DNA of 64,000 nt from Euwallacea fornicatus (taxonomy: Eukaryota; Arthropoda; Insecta; Coleoptera; Curculionidae): assembly GCF_040115645.1 (NCBI RefSeq), contig NC_089578.1, forward strand, positions 248,001 to 312,000, given 5' to 3'. Both the position numbers and the translations under genes were made by a program. Within the stretch, counting starts at the first letter, position 1. Each line of letters starts with the position of its first letter. This document shows, in pieces, positions 12,230 through 23,614 of the stretch. The notes under the pieces are model-generated. The model ran no database searches. It was given only the letters and a program-made list of their open reading frames with translations, and had not been told where the DNA came from.

Positions 12230-13992
12230 TACGGGGTGTTTTTTGTTTTTCTTAAATCACTTAAATATCTCTGAAATTTTCAGCTTGAGGAAGGAAGTCG
12301 CAAATAATGAAGGGGAAAACCGTTTGGCATTATCACTGTTTCGATTTAAGACCACCTTCAGGCTCCGACCAAGGTCAACTTCGGTTTTTCCCCACATTTT
12401 CCGATGGATTCTGATTTGTTGCTTAAAACGAACACGTTTTGACTTGGAACACTTTTTTACGGTTTTGGAACAAATTGACGTTTTTGAGAATTTCTCTTTC
12501 AAACGAGAAATGCTCGCGGCAATACATTTGACAGAAAATTAACAAAAAAACAGAATAAATCGATGTTTTATCAATTTTTTTTTTTCTCTAAGAGTTTCAC
12601 CTCGATTTTAAACTGATAAAGACCCTAAAACGACAGTGCGTTTTCCAAAAAAAAACTAAAAAATTACTTTCGCTTATGGCGAATCAGGTAGAAGTCCCAC
12701 TGCCTTTGCGCAGCTTTGCATCGAGCCTCTCCCGAGTACCATCACGGGCTTTTTCCCATAAAATTGCGAGTCTGTTACGAGTTACAGAAAATGATGAAGC
12801 CCAAGAAAGGGCACATTCAAGGACTCTCCATGGAAATGAAGACAGTCACATTGGGATTTTGGCTGCAGTTGCACTTGACCCTCAGACGGGCAGTCGCCAG
12901 CTGACTGAAGAATCTGTGACATCACAAAGCAGTATGAGCAAAATTTTAAAAAATCATAAGTTTCACCCCTACAACTTCTCCCTTCATCGAGAATTGAATG
13001 GTGACGACTTTCAAACCCCAGTCACCCTTTGTACTTGGGCTTTAAGAAAAATCGGGCAAAATGGTGATTCTTCCTCAAATGTGCCGTTTTTGGACGAGCC
13101 TGGATTCACAAACTGTGGACAAGTTCACACTCGTTCCTGGACTGTTAAAACCCCCTATTGGTTGCAAGAGGTCGGAAAACCAGCCACTGGACTAAAAATG
13201 TTTGCCATGGCGTCGATTTAGTCGGCCCTTTTTCCATCGATGGAAATCTTAACGCTGCAAAGTATCTCCATTTCTTAACAGATGATTTGCCACTGCTTGT
13301 GGAAGAAGTAAATCGACGAATGACCATGTGATGGCAACATGACGGGCGCCCAGCCCATTAGGCGAGGAAAAATTGCATGAAATGTTTCCCCGAAAGTGGA
13401 TTGGGCGTGGTGGTGACGCTAGCTGGCCAGCGCGCTCGCCAGACTTGACATCTCCAGATTTCTTTCTTTGGAGACACTTAAAAGAAACTGTCTTGTCAAA
13501 AATCGCTGCGAACTTGAGAGAAGGATAAGAGGAGCTTGCCGTAGCGTTCCTCCAGAAACTTTTTTCAGCATCCAAGAGAGATTTAAAATGAGAATCGCTG
13601 AACGGCTTGAAGTAGAAAGACCCCGCGATGACCGTCGTTAATGAATTGTTCAAAAATTATATTTTAGTTTTTTTTTTTTTTTTTCCATTGAATATGTGGC
13701 CACGACCATTTTTCATTGAAAGCGAAATTCTACAAAAATGTCAATTGGTCCCAAAACTATCAATTAAAAAAAAAAGTTTCAAACACAAACGTGTTCGTTT
13801 TCAACAGAGAATGAAAATCTGGCAGAAAAATCGGGGGTTTCCATTTGAAAATATAAATTTGTCCTTGAGCAGAGCCTGAGGGTGGCCTCGAATCGAAACG
13901 GTGATAATGCCAAACGGTTTCCCCCTTCGCTATTCGCGACTTTCTTCTTAGAACTGATCATTTCAGAGATATTTATGTGAAACCCCCTTCGG
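12230..13992 (+). mobile_element. Long-TIR transposon abutting the previous element (1.76 kb)
   Basis: The left arm starts tacggggtgttttttg at about 12230, directly against the end of the preceding element. The right arm ends around 13992 (gtgaaacccccttcg). Both arms share aaatatctctgaaat, a tcgcaaataatgaagggg-type segment and ccgtttggcattatcac over about 150 bp in inverted orientation. The interior carries a plus-strand transposase pseudogene. Confidence 0.8.
12676..13650 (+). pseudogene. Transposase pseudogene, partly open (181 codons)
   Basis: The open frame 12676-13221 contains a helix-turn-helix-like region (NEDSHIGILAAVALDPQTGS then SMSKILKNHKFHPYNFSLHR) followed by ELNGDDFQ and the first catalytic Asp in NVPFLDEPGF (residue 140). 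Downstream, in other frames, are a degraded second-Asp segment near 13335-13365 and the third-Asp region, AGQRARQT then a SPDFFLW-like stretch, around 13420-13480. Stops and frameshifts after codon 181 inactivate it. It belongs to the same transposase group as 9985-10932 and 32761-33350. Confidence 0.8.
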
Positions 13993-14712
13993 GTGTCCCA
14001 TAGATCCATAAAAATTTATAAAATTTTTAAAAGATATAGAGAGAACGCAGTCACAGTTGTGATCGCTACTCACGCCACATTTTAAGTGTGTGATCGCTGA
14101 ATTAACAATGAATTCATGAATATTGCTGCGATTCTGTTCATGAAGGGCGATTAATCGCTTTGAAAGAGAGCGATTAGGCCTAAAACGCCCTAATGAAAAT
14201 CGCACAGTGCGGGGAAGATATAAATTTGCAGACGACTCATCAATTCAGTTATTCATGCATTTTTAACTAGTGAAATCATCACTCATTGATAATTATGAAA
14301 TCGACAGTGGAATTCCGTCTGATGAACAATTCGTGGACACACGAAGAAAAATAATGAAAAAACATTAACTGGTAAATCGTCCGATGGATTATCGCCCTTA
14401 TTATATCACCCTTGTTGCCGGATTGCACCCCGTCTCTAGGGGTGATCAGTCGCCCCTTTCAAATAAACCCTCAAGAGCTCAGGCATGTTCGTGGCGTTAT
14501 AGAGTTCGCCTGAATGACGATCACCTAACTCCAGACCGCGGCGTTGGATGAATTTGTGAGTTAACCGCGGCTCATCACTTCACTTTGAGCCTCACAGTCC
14601 TACGCGGGCTTTAGACGGTCACCTTTCTCAAGCCCAAAAATGCGCTTTAAAAAGGCGTTGAGCGCCTACCGATTCTGAAATGAGCGTGAAGTTGTAGCAC
14701 TCTCCGATTATC
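13993..14712. other. No recognisable gene
   Basis: AT-rich in its first half and more GC-rich after 14430. Short scattered self-similar strings (gcgattaatcgc, gcgattaggcc) occur near 14085-14205. No tRNA-like fold or coding frame could be supported. Confidence 0.35.
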
Positions 14713-15264
14713 TACAGGGTGTTGGGGACTTAACCAACGACTAAGAACCTGATTTTGGACGGAAAAGTGCCTCGCAAGAGAGGTGGAAAACCGAACAGTT
14801 TTCCGCAAAAAGAGACGCTCTGATGAGGTTGAAATTTTAAGAAAATTCTGAAAAACTTATTGGACGGTGACGAAATAGCTGAAATTATTCCACAACAGCA
14901 CCGCTGAAAGCAATTTAAAATTTAATGAGTAATAACGCGAGTTAACCGGCAAAAGTGAGCGTAAGCGGCAACGCCGCACCGATCTTGGCCCTTTGAAGGG
15001 TCGCCCGAGCAACCTTTGCGGGTGAAGCCATAAAGATCGGCAGTTAACAGGTATCCGACCCAAAAACCCTTATAAAAATTCATACCCAGTTCATGCAACC
15101 ACTTAGCGAGACATCGAAATAAAATAAACGCGACGTTGCCAATTCTAAAAAAAATCGTTTTTGCCTCCAGGAGAAACGGTCGCGTTTGCGATCCCTGTCG
15201 CAAGGAGCTTTTTAGTTCGAAATCATTGGTTGAACTCACGAAAGTTGTTACCTTAACACCCTGT
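14713..15264. mobile_element. M-family nonautonomous element, copy 1
   Basis: Starts tacagggtgttggggac (14713) and ends gttaccttaacaccctgta (to 15264). The GC-rich core has gttaaccggc, ttggccctttgaagggtcgc, and aagatcggcagttaacag followed by a gcgacgttgcc motif (15131-15141), all shared with copies at 24650, 25882 and 44018. No coding capacity. Confidence 0.75.
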
Positions 15265-15595
15265 ATACGGCTTGGCGGTGTTTTGGCAGGCTCTTTCCTC
15301 CAACGATTGAGTTCGTGGCAATCGTGAAATTTCTATATTCGATTTCGTTACACCCTGTGTTAATGTGACCACGATAATATACGTTTTCGTCAATCTGGGT
15401 GCAGTGCAGTTGATCAGAGTTGTTGCTTTCACCCTAGAGCAGAGGACTATGAGGAACTGAGGCGAATTTCGGTTCTTAAGTTTAATCCAAAATCAGTTAC
15501 TCACGCAGTGAACACACGTCACCAGCATCCACTCGAACGTTCCTCCAGCTCAATTTCGACTGAAGCTGCTCTTGGAACGTTCCAACAGCTCACTA
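15265..15595. other. Short spacer, no gene
   Basis: Contains one further terminus-like string, ttacaccctgtgtt (about 15348), without an obvious partner. Nothing else seen. Confidence 0.35.
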
Positions 15596-18311
15596 TACAG
15601 GGTGACCCGCCCAACCCGGCCATCAAAAGTTTGCTGGAGTTTAAAAGTGATACGAATTGGAAATTTTCGAGTTCGGGTGACTTCAACCTGTAGTACTTTA
15701 AAAAAATATATATTCAACTTCCTGTCACTTCCGGTTTAACCGCTGTCAATGGAACACCCAGTATATCATTTCGTTTTTCGACTCTACGTAGTACGCGAGA
15801 CACGTTTTCTGTGTAATGTCCGATATTTAGCTCTTACTGTTTTTGAGATATTTGACCTTGAATCAAAAACGCGCCCACGTAATGACCAATTTCCAACTTG
15901 CATGCCTTGCAGCTATCGAAGACATAATCTTCGCATTTTGCAATACTTAATCTTGAGTTTACACTTCTGCCACTTGTGCGGCTTAGTATCATACACGGTG
16001 ACCAAAAATCACACTTTTGATGTTGCAGAAGTCTTTTTTTTTGCAAGTGGGACACCCTGTAACTTCAAGCAGTGTCAGGTGGAGAGCGCATTTCTCAAGC
16101 GAACTGTATCAGGGTCACCCATACCTGTTCCAAATCATTTTTGAAATAATTAAGTTTCATTGTAAGCTATTTTAATTATTTAATTAGTTTATATTAAAAC
16201 TTGTTTAATTTATCTTAGTCCGACAGTTGATCATGACGGAGCTACAGGGCGTCAACGTCCTACGTCCAGATGATTTTAGGAACTTTCGCATCAGGGATTT
16301 TTTGGGATGGGAAGTTCAAATTCATTATCAATTTCGGTGCATCTTCTAGAGGGCGCCACCGGCGACGATTTGGAACCATTAAACCGTTGCAACTTTTTTG
16401 TTCCGCCCTGTATGTTATTTTTTATTGGAAAAATCTCTTTCCGTGCCTTTTCTAGATGAGACAGGTGCACCTTTCTGAAGTCGCTGGGACCAACAATTTC
16501 CGAGAAAAACGCATCTAAAAGTGATGATACATAAAAATGGCAATTTAGTTAGTTATCTAATTACAGGAAAAGCTTCACTTCAAATTTGAACTTCAGAATG
16601 CATATGAGAAAATTCATGGAGTCAGCTGGAAGTAGTCGAAAGATATTAAAGGAAATGTGATTTTTTTTCGACTTTCAGACCCTGTAGCTCCGCTAGTACC
16701 AACTTTTGGACTGAGGTAAATTAAGTCAAATTGACATAATTTAAGGCAAATCATCTCCAGTTAACTTGTGTCCCATTCTTTACTGAACACCCCGTACATT
16801 CGCCATGGTAAATTGAAGAGCTTTTTGGACAATATCTTTCGAAACCTGCGGACGGGTCTTGTTGCTTGGCCGCCTCGTTCTCCAGATCTAAGTCCTCTCG
16901 ACTTTTACTCCTGGGGACATTTAAAAAGTTTAATATACGCCACTGCAGTAGAGACCAAAGAACAATAATTGGAAAGGACACATTTCCATTGTTATTGAAG
17001 AGAAATAACGTCCAGGTATCATGGAGAGGGCAAGAGTCTTCCATACATCGAGGTCAAGAATGTGCGAGAGTTAATGGAACCCGCGTTGAATCGTCATGAA
17101 AATTCAACTTTGTGTGTAATTTTTTTTGCATTTTTGTTTGATAAAGTTTGGTTTTTGCAAAATAGACGTTTTGACAAAATTGCTTCTTTCCGGAAAACGG
17201 TTCGACTTTGTTGGTTTTCTTAGGTGCGTCGGAAATCTAATGAATCAAACAAGGGGTAAAAGAAACCCCCAGACCTTAAAAGTTCAATCATAAAGAAATT
17301 AAGGGTGGCTTCCCGCCGCCTCCCTGAAGATGCAGAAAGAAACATTCTCACCTTATTAACCTTGATATTATGCACAAGTGACCCGAAACTCAACAAATTT
17401 CGTAAACTGGAAGAAAAGTTATTCAGAAAAATCCATTTTCTCTATCAAATTTTCAAGAGCTGCACTTCCGTAAGGGCAAATTTGTGAAAATCAGTTCAGA
17501 AGCATAAATACATTCTTTTGACGAGCACCGTCCACTTCCGGGATATTGCCCGTGTTTTTGGGAACACCTTGTACATCCATTCTGCCAATTTCGTTGAATA
17601 GATTAAACCGAAACTCCCAAATCCTTTTCTACGGATGTTGGTGAGCCCTGCGGGGATGCGTGGAGGTACGCCACTGACTTTTTCAACAATAAAACTTTAC
17701 CACAACGAGTATGCACCACTAGTTTCGCATGAAGCTCGATTACATATTTCGAAAATGGTTTAGAACAGCTGTGGATAGAATTCGGTAGAAAATTACATTC
17801 ACTACTTGGCACTGTTTAAGGCTACAGGGTGTCCCATTAAAAAAAAAAAAGACTTCTTCGACTTCAAAGGTGTGAATGTTGGGAGTCGAATTCTGGACAC
17901 CCGGTATAACACTAAGCTGTGTAAATAGCAAAAGTGTACACTTCGAACTTCGTATTGGAAAATATGGAGATTACGTCTTTAATGGCTGCGGAGATATGCA
18001 ATTTTGAAATGGGTCATTACGGGGACACGTTTTTAATTCGAGGTCAAATAGCTCATAAATGGTAAGTAGAGGACATTATACAGGGAGCGTGTCTCAAATA
18101 TTACGTAGAACTGGAAAACAGCACGATATACCGGGGGTCCCAGTCAAAATGGGCAGGTTGGCAGCCGCTTCCGGTCAAACCGAAAGCGGCAGGAGGTTCC
18201 AAAAATGTTTGAAAAATGGTTGACGTGGAATTAAACTCGAAATTTTCAAATTTAAATCACGTTCAGGTCCTAAAAAACCTTTAATTAACGAGTTGGGTAA
18301 ATAACCCTGTA
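15596..18311 (+). mobile_element. Composite long-TIR element A (2.7 kb)
   Basis: Outer ends: tacagggtgacccgcccaac (15596) and gttgggtaaataaccctgta (to 18311). The arms are about 450-500 bp and inverted; the left arm string gactctacgtagtacg-gagacacgtttt is answered near 18085-18110. Inside is a nested element whose ends ggagctacagggcgtc (16243) and accctgtagctccg (to 16690) are also inverse, with a further right terminus gaacaccccgta at 16796. The element is a close relative of element B (27807-30229), and its arm recurs alone at 57286-57795. Confidence 0.75.
16780..17100 (+). pseudogene. Transposase C-terminal fragment in element A
   Basis: The plus strand encodes FLDNIFRNLRTG then WPPRSPDLSPLDFYSWGHLK followed by SLIYATAVETKEQ, which is the third-Asp region of the same transposase group found at 9985 and 12676. 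The first two catalytic regions are not seen. A frameshift follows, and the tail MEPALNRHE-like is out of frame. The nested element just upstream has displaced or replaced the 5' part. Confidence 0.75.
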
Positions 18312-18930
18312 GAGTCACTGCACAGTCAGGGGCGGTGCTAAGACCTCTGTCACCGTTTAAGCGTATAGTAACGGATTAGTCATTGATTGAAGAGGAGATT
18401 TATTTTTTGTCTGGTACTCTTACCGTACAAGCAGAAGTAACTACAATCAGTATAAAGTAACTAATGAAATTACAAAACGCAAATTTACCAACAAATCTGC
18501 TTTGTGGTCTGTCCACTGGGTGCAATTGATTGTTACAGACAGATCGAGGATGAAATTGCGCGTAAATAGCCATAAAATAAAGCAGATAATTGCAGAAAAG
18601 GCACAAAAGCAACTCAGTTTTTAAATACGAGCCAAAGCTAACACGTGGAGTAAACAGATCAAAAAAAATTTGACGACTTTGGTCGGAGCGGCCGTAAAAC
18701 CGCTCGCTGTGGAGTCGCAAGGGGCAGAGCGCACTGATGCCCTCGAAAGTGCCATCAGAAAGCAACGAGTATTACCAGGACGTCTATTCGATGGAAGAAA
18801 AGTCTCGAGGGATGCAACGGAAGAAACCTGAGGAACTGGATCATAAGCGTCCTCTCGCGGATTCATGGAGAGCTCAGTTTTACAGGGTGACTCCCCGGAC
18901 TGCAAGAGCCAGCAGGCTAAGTGGAATCAT
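18312..18930. other. No recognisable gene
   Basis: Overlapping opposite-strand frames at 18400-18905 have no domain that I recognise. A lone terminus tacagggtgactcccc lies at about 18881. Confidence 0.35.
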
Positions 18931-19375
18931 TACGAGGTTCGTTCAATGAGCCATGAGACAGAGGCCGAGAGCTATTTATTCAATCAGTTCGCAAAATTTT
19001 GACCACTCTCCAACATGATGTACCCCAACAATCGTTCCTCCAACCTCCTAATGCCCCTGGCATGGAGTTCTGTTGGTCGTTGTCGGAGCCCCAACTGCAC
19101 CTGCAACTCGACATCCTCGTTGGAGCAGTATTTTTCCCACGTAGAGCCTCCTTAATGGGCCCAAACATCTGGGAGTCTGAAGGGGCCAGATCTGGGCTGC
19201 GCGCAGGACGCGGTAGAGTCGCTGCTCGTCAACGACACATTCGCGGCCATTTTTAAACTGTCAAACCAACTTGTAAAAGTTAAACAATTATTTCCACACA
19301 CTTTTAACATCCCCACGTGAAGCTCACTACCTTCCACACCTTCAGCGACGAAAAATCTACTATTGATTGTTGATG
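18931..19375 (-). mobile_element. Mariner-like fragment (copy 3), minus orientation
   Basis: The end tacgaggttcgttcaatgag (18931) matches the right terminus of copy 1. The minus strand from 19168 encodes MFGPIKEALRGKN, the conserved mariner transposase tail, preceded by PDLAPSD-like sequence (about 19180-19200) in the same orientation. The region 19260-19340 matches, inverted, copy 2 at 3450-3540. The outer end near 19375 is degenerate. Internally deleted and nonfunctional. Confidence 0.7.
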
Positions 19376-19795
19376 CCCAATATTAATAACCCTCGCAGTT
19401 AGGAACAACAAAGCATTGGAAATATTGCTTCATGATTGAACATCGAAAAAGCTTAAAACTTTCCAGAATAGTTTCTTTCCGTCCAAAGCTCTCTGAGTTC
19501 TCCACAAAGCTCTGCTGGTTCCTCCTCCCTCCATTTCGGAAATGTTGAGTTTTCAATATTTACCAATTCCGACCTACCCATCAGACTTAGTCGTTGGAGT
19601 CCTCGTGACATTATATTCAGAATTCGTAAGGACTCGTGCACACTCATGAACCTGTTCAAAGCTAACGAGCCACATGCTGGTGAGGTATGGATGTCCACAC
19701 CTCATCCTTCCCAGCATTATCCAGCTCTCGTTGGTGGACTGGGATCGGAAGTCGCACGAATGGTAGGGAAAAGTTGCCTCCCAATAGCCAGACTA
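19376..19795. other. No recognisable gene
   Basis: Unassigned sequence; the opposing frames at 19453-19926 lack any recognisable domain. Confidence 0.35.
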
Positions 19796-20045
19796 TACAG
19801 GATGTTGCGTCGCCAGGCCGCCCGTAGGAAAACCCATGTAAATTTCAATGTCACTAAAAGTATCTTCCCTGTTCGTTTAAGGGCGAAATTGTTGTTTTTG
19901 AAGGTTCGTTCATGAGGTACTCGCATGTAAAATGTGAGAAATATTCTTCGCAGCTAATGCAATTTTGCCCTTAAACTAATGGAGAAATGATATTGATGGC
20001 ATTGAAAGTTTTTCCACAGTCGGTCCAGTGCTGCAACACCGTGTA
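19796..20045. mobile_element. Short inverted-repeat element (250 bp)
   Basis: Ends tacaggatgttgc (19796) and gcaacaccgtgta (to 20045) are inverse. The arms also share gtttaagggcgaaattg (about 19876) against its inverse caattttgcccttaaac (about 19961). No coding content; it is the size of a miniature inverted-repeat element. Confidence 0.65.
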
Positions 20046-20699
20046 TAGAAGAACGTACTGAAACGGTCATGATTGAAGCTGGACTGTATTAGTTCCTTTG
20101 GCACTCAAAGACTCAATCCTCCTGATATAGAACAGTCTTAACAGTGACGGAGGTTCTTCATTCCGGCCAACAACGACAAGAAAGGAGGTTGAGCTTGGAA
20201 GATGGGGCCGCTCATATTCTAATAAACCTTCATCCCTGACCTCTATCTTTGCCATTGAGGACAATGCATTGAAAGATTGTCCCTTTCCTTTGGTGGAGGA
20301 AGGAACCGGAGGATAATATGGCCGGCGTTGAGGATTTACATGGTTTAGACTCAGGAAAGCTATGAATGCTCTCGCCTGAGCTATAACGCCTTAGCACAAC
20401 GATTAGTGCCATAAACTTTCATCCGGAGGAAGCAAATCAACGTTTCTAATACCTGTCAAGAACTATATTAAAAAATAATAATAAAAAATGAATTTTCCCG
20501 AACAACCTGAAGAGTGTGAAAACCGCGCCATCTACGGGGCGGAAAAAGCGACGATGCAGTTGTGAAAAATTCGAAATTTTCGATTGCAACGATTTAGATG
20601 CCGGTCGAAATGCGCTCCTGCGCATTAAACGAGGCGCACCTCGCAATTAGGATTTAATTGAACAGCTTATAGTTTTTTTCACCTGTAACGTAATATTTA
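20046..20699. other. No recognisable gene
   Basis: The 60-66 codon frames on the minus strand show no known motif. Nothing else was found. Confidence 0.35.
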
Positions 20700-20885
20700 A
20701 GCCGGCACATGTCTCCGCAAGCGCCTCTTTATCAGATCCCGAACTTGCTCTATCGGATTCGAATCCGGACTTCAAGCAGGCCAGACAAATCGCCCGCTTT
20801 GAACCTCGCCAAGAAGAGCGGTAACCATGCGAGCAGTGTGGGGCCGCGTATTACCATGCATAAAATTTGCGTTCTCTCCAAGAAT
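20700..20885 (-). pseudogene. Tc1-like transposase fragment
   Basis: Reading the minus strand, NTRPHTARMVTALLGEV is followed by WPA, a stop, then SPDSNPIEQVRDLIKRRLRR. This is the second-Asp to Glu segment of a Tc1-type (DD34E) transposase. It lies antisense to a 185-codon open frame on the plus strand (20709-21266), which is therefore not a gene. No ends were recovered. Confidence 0.75.
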
Positions 20886-21623
20886 AACCATGAACGGTAC
20901 AACATGGCCTTAAGGGACCCCCCTCAGGTACCTGTACACACCCGTTTTGGATGGAGACTAAAATTCAACAATTTAGTTGATTTTATGTCGGGCAGTGTAG
21001 GTTCAGAAGAATTCGACCGTTCTTCGCGGCTAATCCTCCGCTTATTCGTCCTTCGTTGTTATCTCTTATGTTATCTTGCATTTCTTGGAGGTATTTGTTT
21101 ATTGTCAGTCCTGCTTCCTGTTCTTTCTCGATTCGTGATAGTTTTACACTCCTACGAACTCAGTCACGGTTTATTCGATTCTTTAACTTCTGTGTCCGAA
21201 GCGACGGATCAAGAATTGAAATCCGAGGTGTCGGCAGGTCAGAACGTAACCATGAAGCTTCCATAAAATCTATTTCGAGGATGCAGGATCTCGAAGGTTC
21301 CGGCAAGGTCCACTGAAGCCCCACTCGTTGGTGCTCCAGTGTCGTTTCTTGGACGAGGGAGGAGTATGTCGTCAATGATTTTTGAAATATCCAGAGTGAA
21401 ATAAATCGTGCAATCAAGGATAAGTTTGAATGACAACATCGTAGAAATTTCGAGACATCCAACACTCGTAACCAGTGCATTGCTGGACTACCATGTAGGC
21501 CTGAAATCGGATTTCGTGTCAGGTTAGCAACCTTCCTTGGCGTTTATAAGTGAAAGCCTTCAGGTTTGATATCAATTTTTCAATGTCCAATTATCGTTGA
21601 TTCACTTTAGGAAATAACATTAT
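20886..21623. other. No recognisable gene
   Basis: Open frames on both strands (for example minus 21480-21160) have no recognisable domain. The hydrophobic stretch encoded on plus around 21040-21160 is part of a frame that starts inside an antisense transposase fragment, so I do not call it. Confidence 0.35.
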
Positions 21624-21964
21624 ACAGGGTGTAACATTTAACGCGGAACGTCGAAACATCTCGAGGAGTCCCATGCGGAAGTCTTCAGTATTGCACCTTC
21701 TTTGCACTGAGGGGAAAATGTGTTGGTGCTAATGCCGATCCCTCCCCCCCACCGCTTTTGCGGGGGTAGGGGGGGTAAATTTTTAAATGGAGGCCCTCAG
21801 TCTGTTTACACAATCGAGTAACATGGCAAAAGGTAAGAAAAATCTGTCCTAAACTGATGTCGACTCAATGAAACTCTGCAATTAAGGAAATTCAATTTCC
21901 CCTTCGCTCACGATTTCCCGAAAGGTTGGCGGTGCCTGCTCGAGAATTAACCGAAAAAGGTGAA

Positions 21965-22600
21965 TTACTTAGGGTGAATGTTCAAAATGGCGTTCCCGCA
22001 TTTCAGCGCCCTTAAAAGGTCCTCAAAGGAGTCTCCGCACCAACGAAGGGTGTCTTCCGGCATGTTGTGCCGTTGTGGCCGATGCGCGTTTGTAATTCGC
22101 AGAATCGCATCTTGACGAGTCGGTGGCACTTCGCCGTAAACCCGATCTTTGGGGTGTCCCCACGAAAAGAAATCCGGTGGAGCGAGATCTGGAGGTGCAG
22201 CAGGCCAATTCACCGGATGAGATCTGGTGATCTGTCGACCGTTAAAATTACGATTAAGAACTTCCTGTACCACAGCTGAACGGTGAGCCGAATGTGAAAC
22301 GACACGTTCTGACGCACTTCTACGTTTAAGGCCTGCAGTAACGTGGGCAGTTCATTTTCCAAAATATTCCGATAAATTTCACCATTCAAGCTGCCTTCGA
22401 TTATGTGGAGACCGATAAGTTTGCACAGTAAATGGGCGACTTCCTGTTCTCTCTGATTTACGGCCCCTTCACTAATAAATGTTTTAATCGTACGACAAAA
22501 AGAGGTCCGAGATCGATGGTCTCTCGGAGAAGCGCAGAGCGTAGAGATCGCGAGGACCACCATGCCGACCAGTTCCTCCATGCACCAAAACCACTTCGAT
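21965..22600 (-). pseudogene. Transposase pseudogene, minus-strand arm of the foldback
   Basis: The minus strand encodes IEGSLNGEIYRNILENELPT followed by LLQALNVEVRQNV (22400-22300), then in another frame HPVNWPAAPPDLAPPDFFSW then GHPKDRVYGEVPPTR and ILRITNA (22230-22080). These are the middle and third-Asp regions of the PDL-P-DFF-WG transposase group. An internal stop and frame changes inactivate it. The N-terminus is not recognisable. Confidence 0.75.
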
Positions 22601-22851
22601 TCTCCCTTTTACGGTCAACTGCTCCATTGTGAGGCAGCATTCACGACAGAACGTTCAAAATTTTTTCACTCAATTGATAATTTATCACATTTTATTGCCA
22701 CAATTTCTTTTGAGTGGATGCTGCCATTTAAGAAATAAACAGAATTTCGTTCATTGCGGTGTTTTCTGGCACCAATTGAAGGAAAAATTTCACACCATTT
22801 TTTCTTCTAAATCGTAATTTTAACGGTCGACGGGTCGGCAGTGCTCATCCG

Positions 22852-23037
22852 GTGAGTTGGCCCGCGAGATCCGCAGATTTGGCTCCACCGGATTTACTTT
22901 CGTGGGGACACCGCCAAGATCCGGTTTGTGAACGCATACCAACGACACTTGAGGATGTGATTCGGCGAATTCTACATGCTTGCGCCAGAATGTCAAAGGA
23001 CACCCTTCGTGGATGCGAAGGGTCGTCTAAAACGTAG
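22852..23037 (+). pseudogene. Transposase C-terminus, plus-strand arm of the foldback
   Basis: The plus strand encodes MSWPARSADLAPPDLLSWGH followed by RQDPVCERIPTTLEDVIRRI and LHACARMSKDTLRGCEG. It is a second copy, in opposite orientation, of the same C-terminal region found at 22230-21965, including the third catalytic Asp (here PPD). Only this terminal part is present, consistent with duplication of one transposon end into an inverted arm. Confidence 0.75.
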
Positions 23038-23614
23038 TTAATTGAGGGCAGTGCAGTTCGTGGACGCCGTTTGGAACGTTCACTTGCACTGAAAGCTACA
23101 CCAAAATCCACGTTTTAGTTCGTTCCAAAGCAGATATTCACGAAACCTTTCGGGAAGTCACGAGTGACAGAAGAATTGAATTTCCTTAATTACGGAGTGT
23201 TCTAGCCCTATGAGCCGAAAAAATGTTTCGGACAAATTTTTGTTATTTTTAGCGGTTTTATTCGAATCTGAAAAAAAATGGGGGTGGCCAGTTGAAATTG
23301 AAAAGTTAACCCCCACCCCGCCCACACGAGGGAGGTTAACTTTTTAAAATTCGCGATATTTCCCCACTCCAGGTTAAATCTTATATACTGTCCAGGGCTT
23401 TGGGGAAATCATTTTCCTAAATTCAACCTCTGATTAAGAGCGCCATTTTGAACAAAAAATTTCCCTAAAACAGAAGCGCGACACAGAAAAGAGAACGCCC
23501 AGTACAAATGACTTTATTTAAATAATTTTTGCTATGCACGTTTCTTAGGATAAAGCAAATCCTTCATTGAAGAATTGAAGAAATTTAATTGTTAAAAACT
23601 AAAAAAAAAAAAAA

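Larger units (their letters stand above)
21624..23505. mobile_element. Foldback transposon with two head-to-head transposase ends (about 1.9 kb)
   Basis: The left end tacagggtgtaac lies at about 21626; the right end is probably gaacgcccagta near 23505 (less sure). Strong inverted similarity joins about 21876-22270 and about 22835-23200: gcaattaaggaaattcaatt on the left against its inverse gaattgaatttccttaatta near 23174. Each arm carries a transposase C-terminus pointing outwards (minus on the left, plus on the right). A G/C-run-rich segment (21745-21775) has a counterpart at 23310-23330. The arms are therefore unusually long and contain coding sequence. Confidence 0.7.

Noticed and set aside
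12676..13221. 181-codon frame considered as a host gene
   Set aside because: Its motifs (HFHPYNFSLHRELNGDDF-like and FLDEPGF) and the flanking inverted repeats identify it as a transposase remnant.
14430..14660. Possible tRNA-like or structured RNA
   Set aside because: I could not build a consistent cloverleaf with A and B box motifs.
20709..21266. 185-codon open frame on plus with a hydrophobic segment
   Set aside because: Its first part is antisense to a clear Tc1 transposase fragment (NTRPHTAR ... SPDSNPIEQV on minus), and no domain or splice context supports it.
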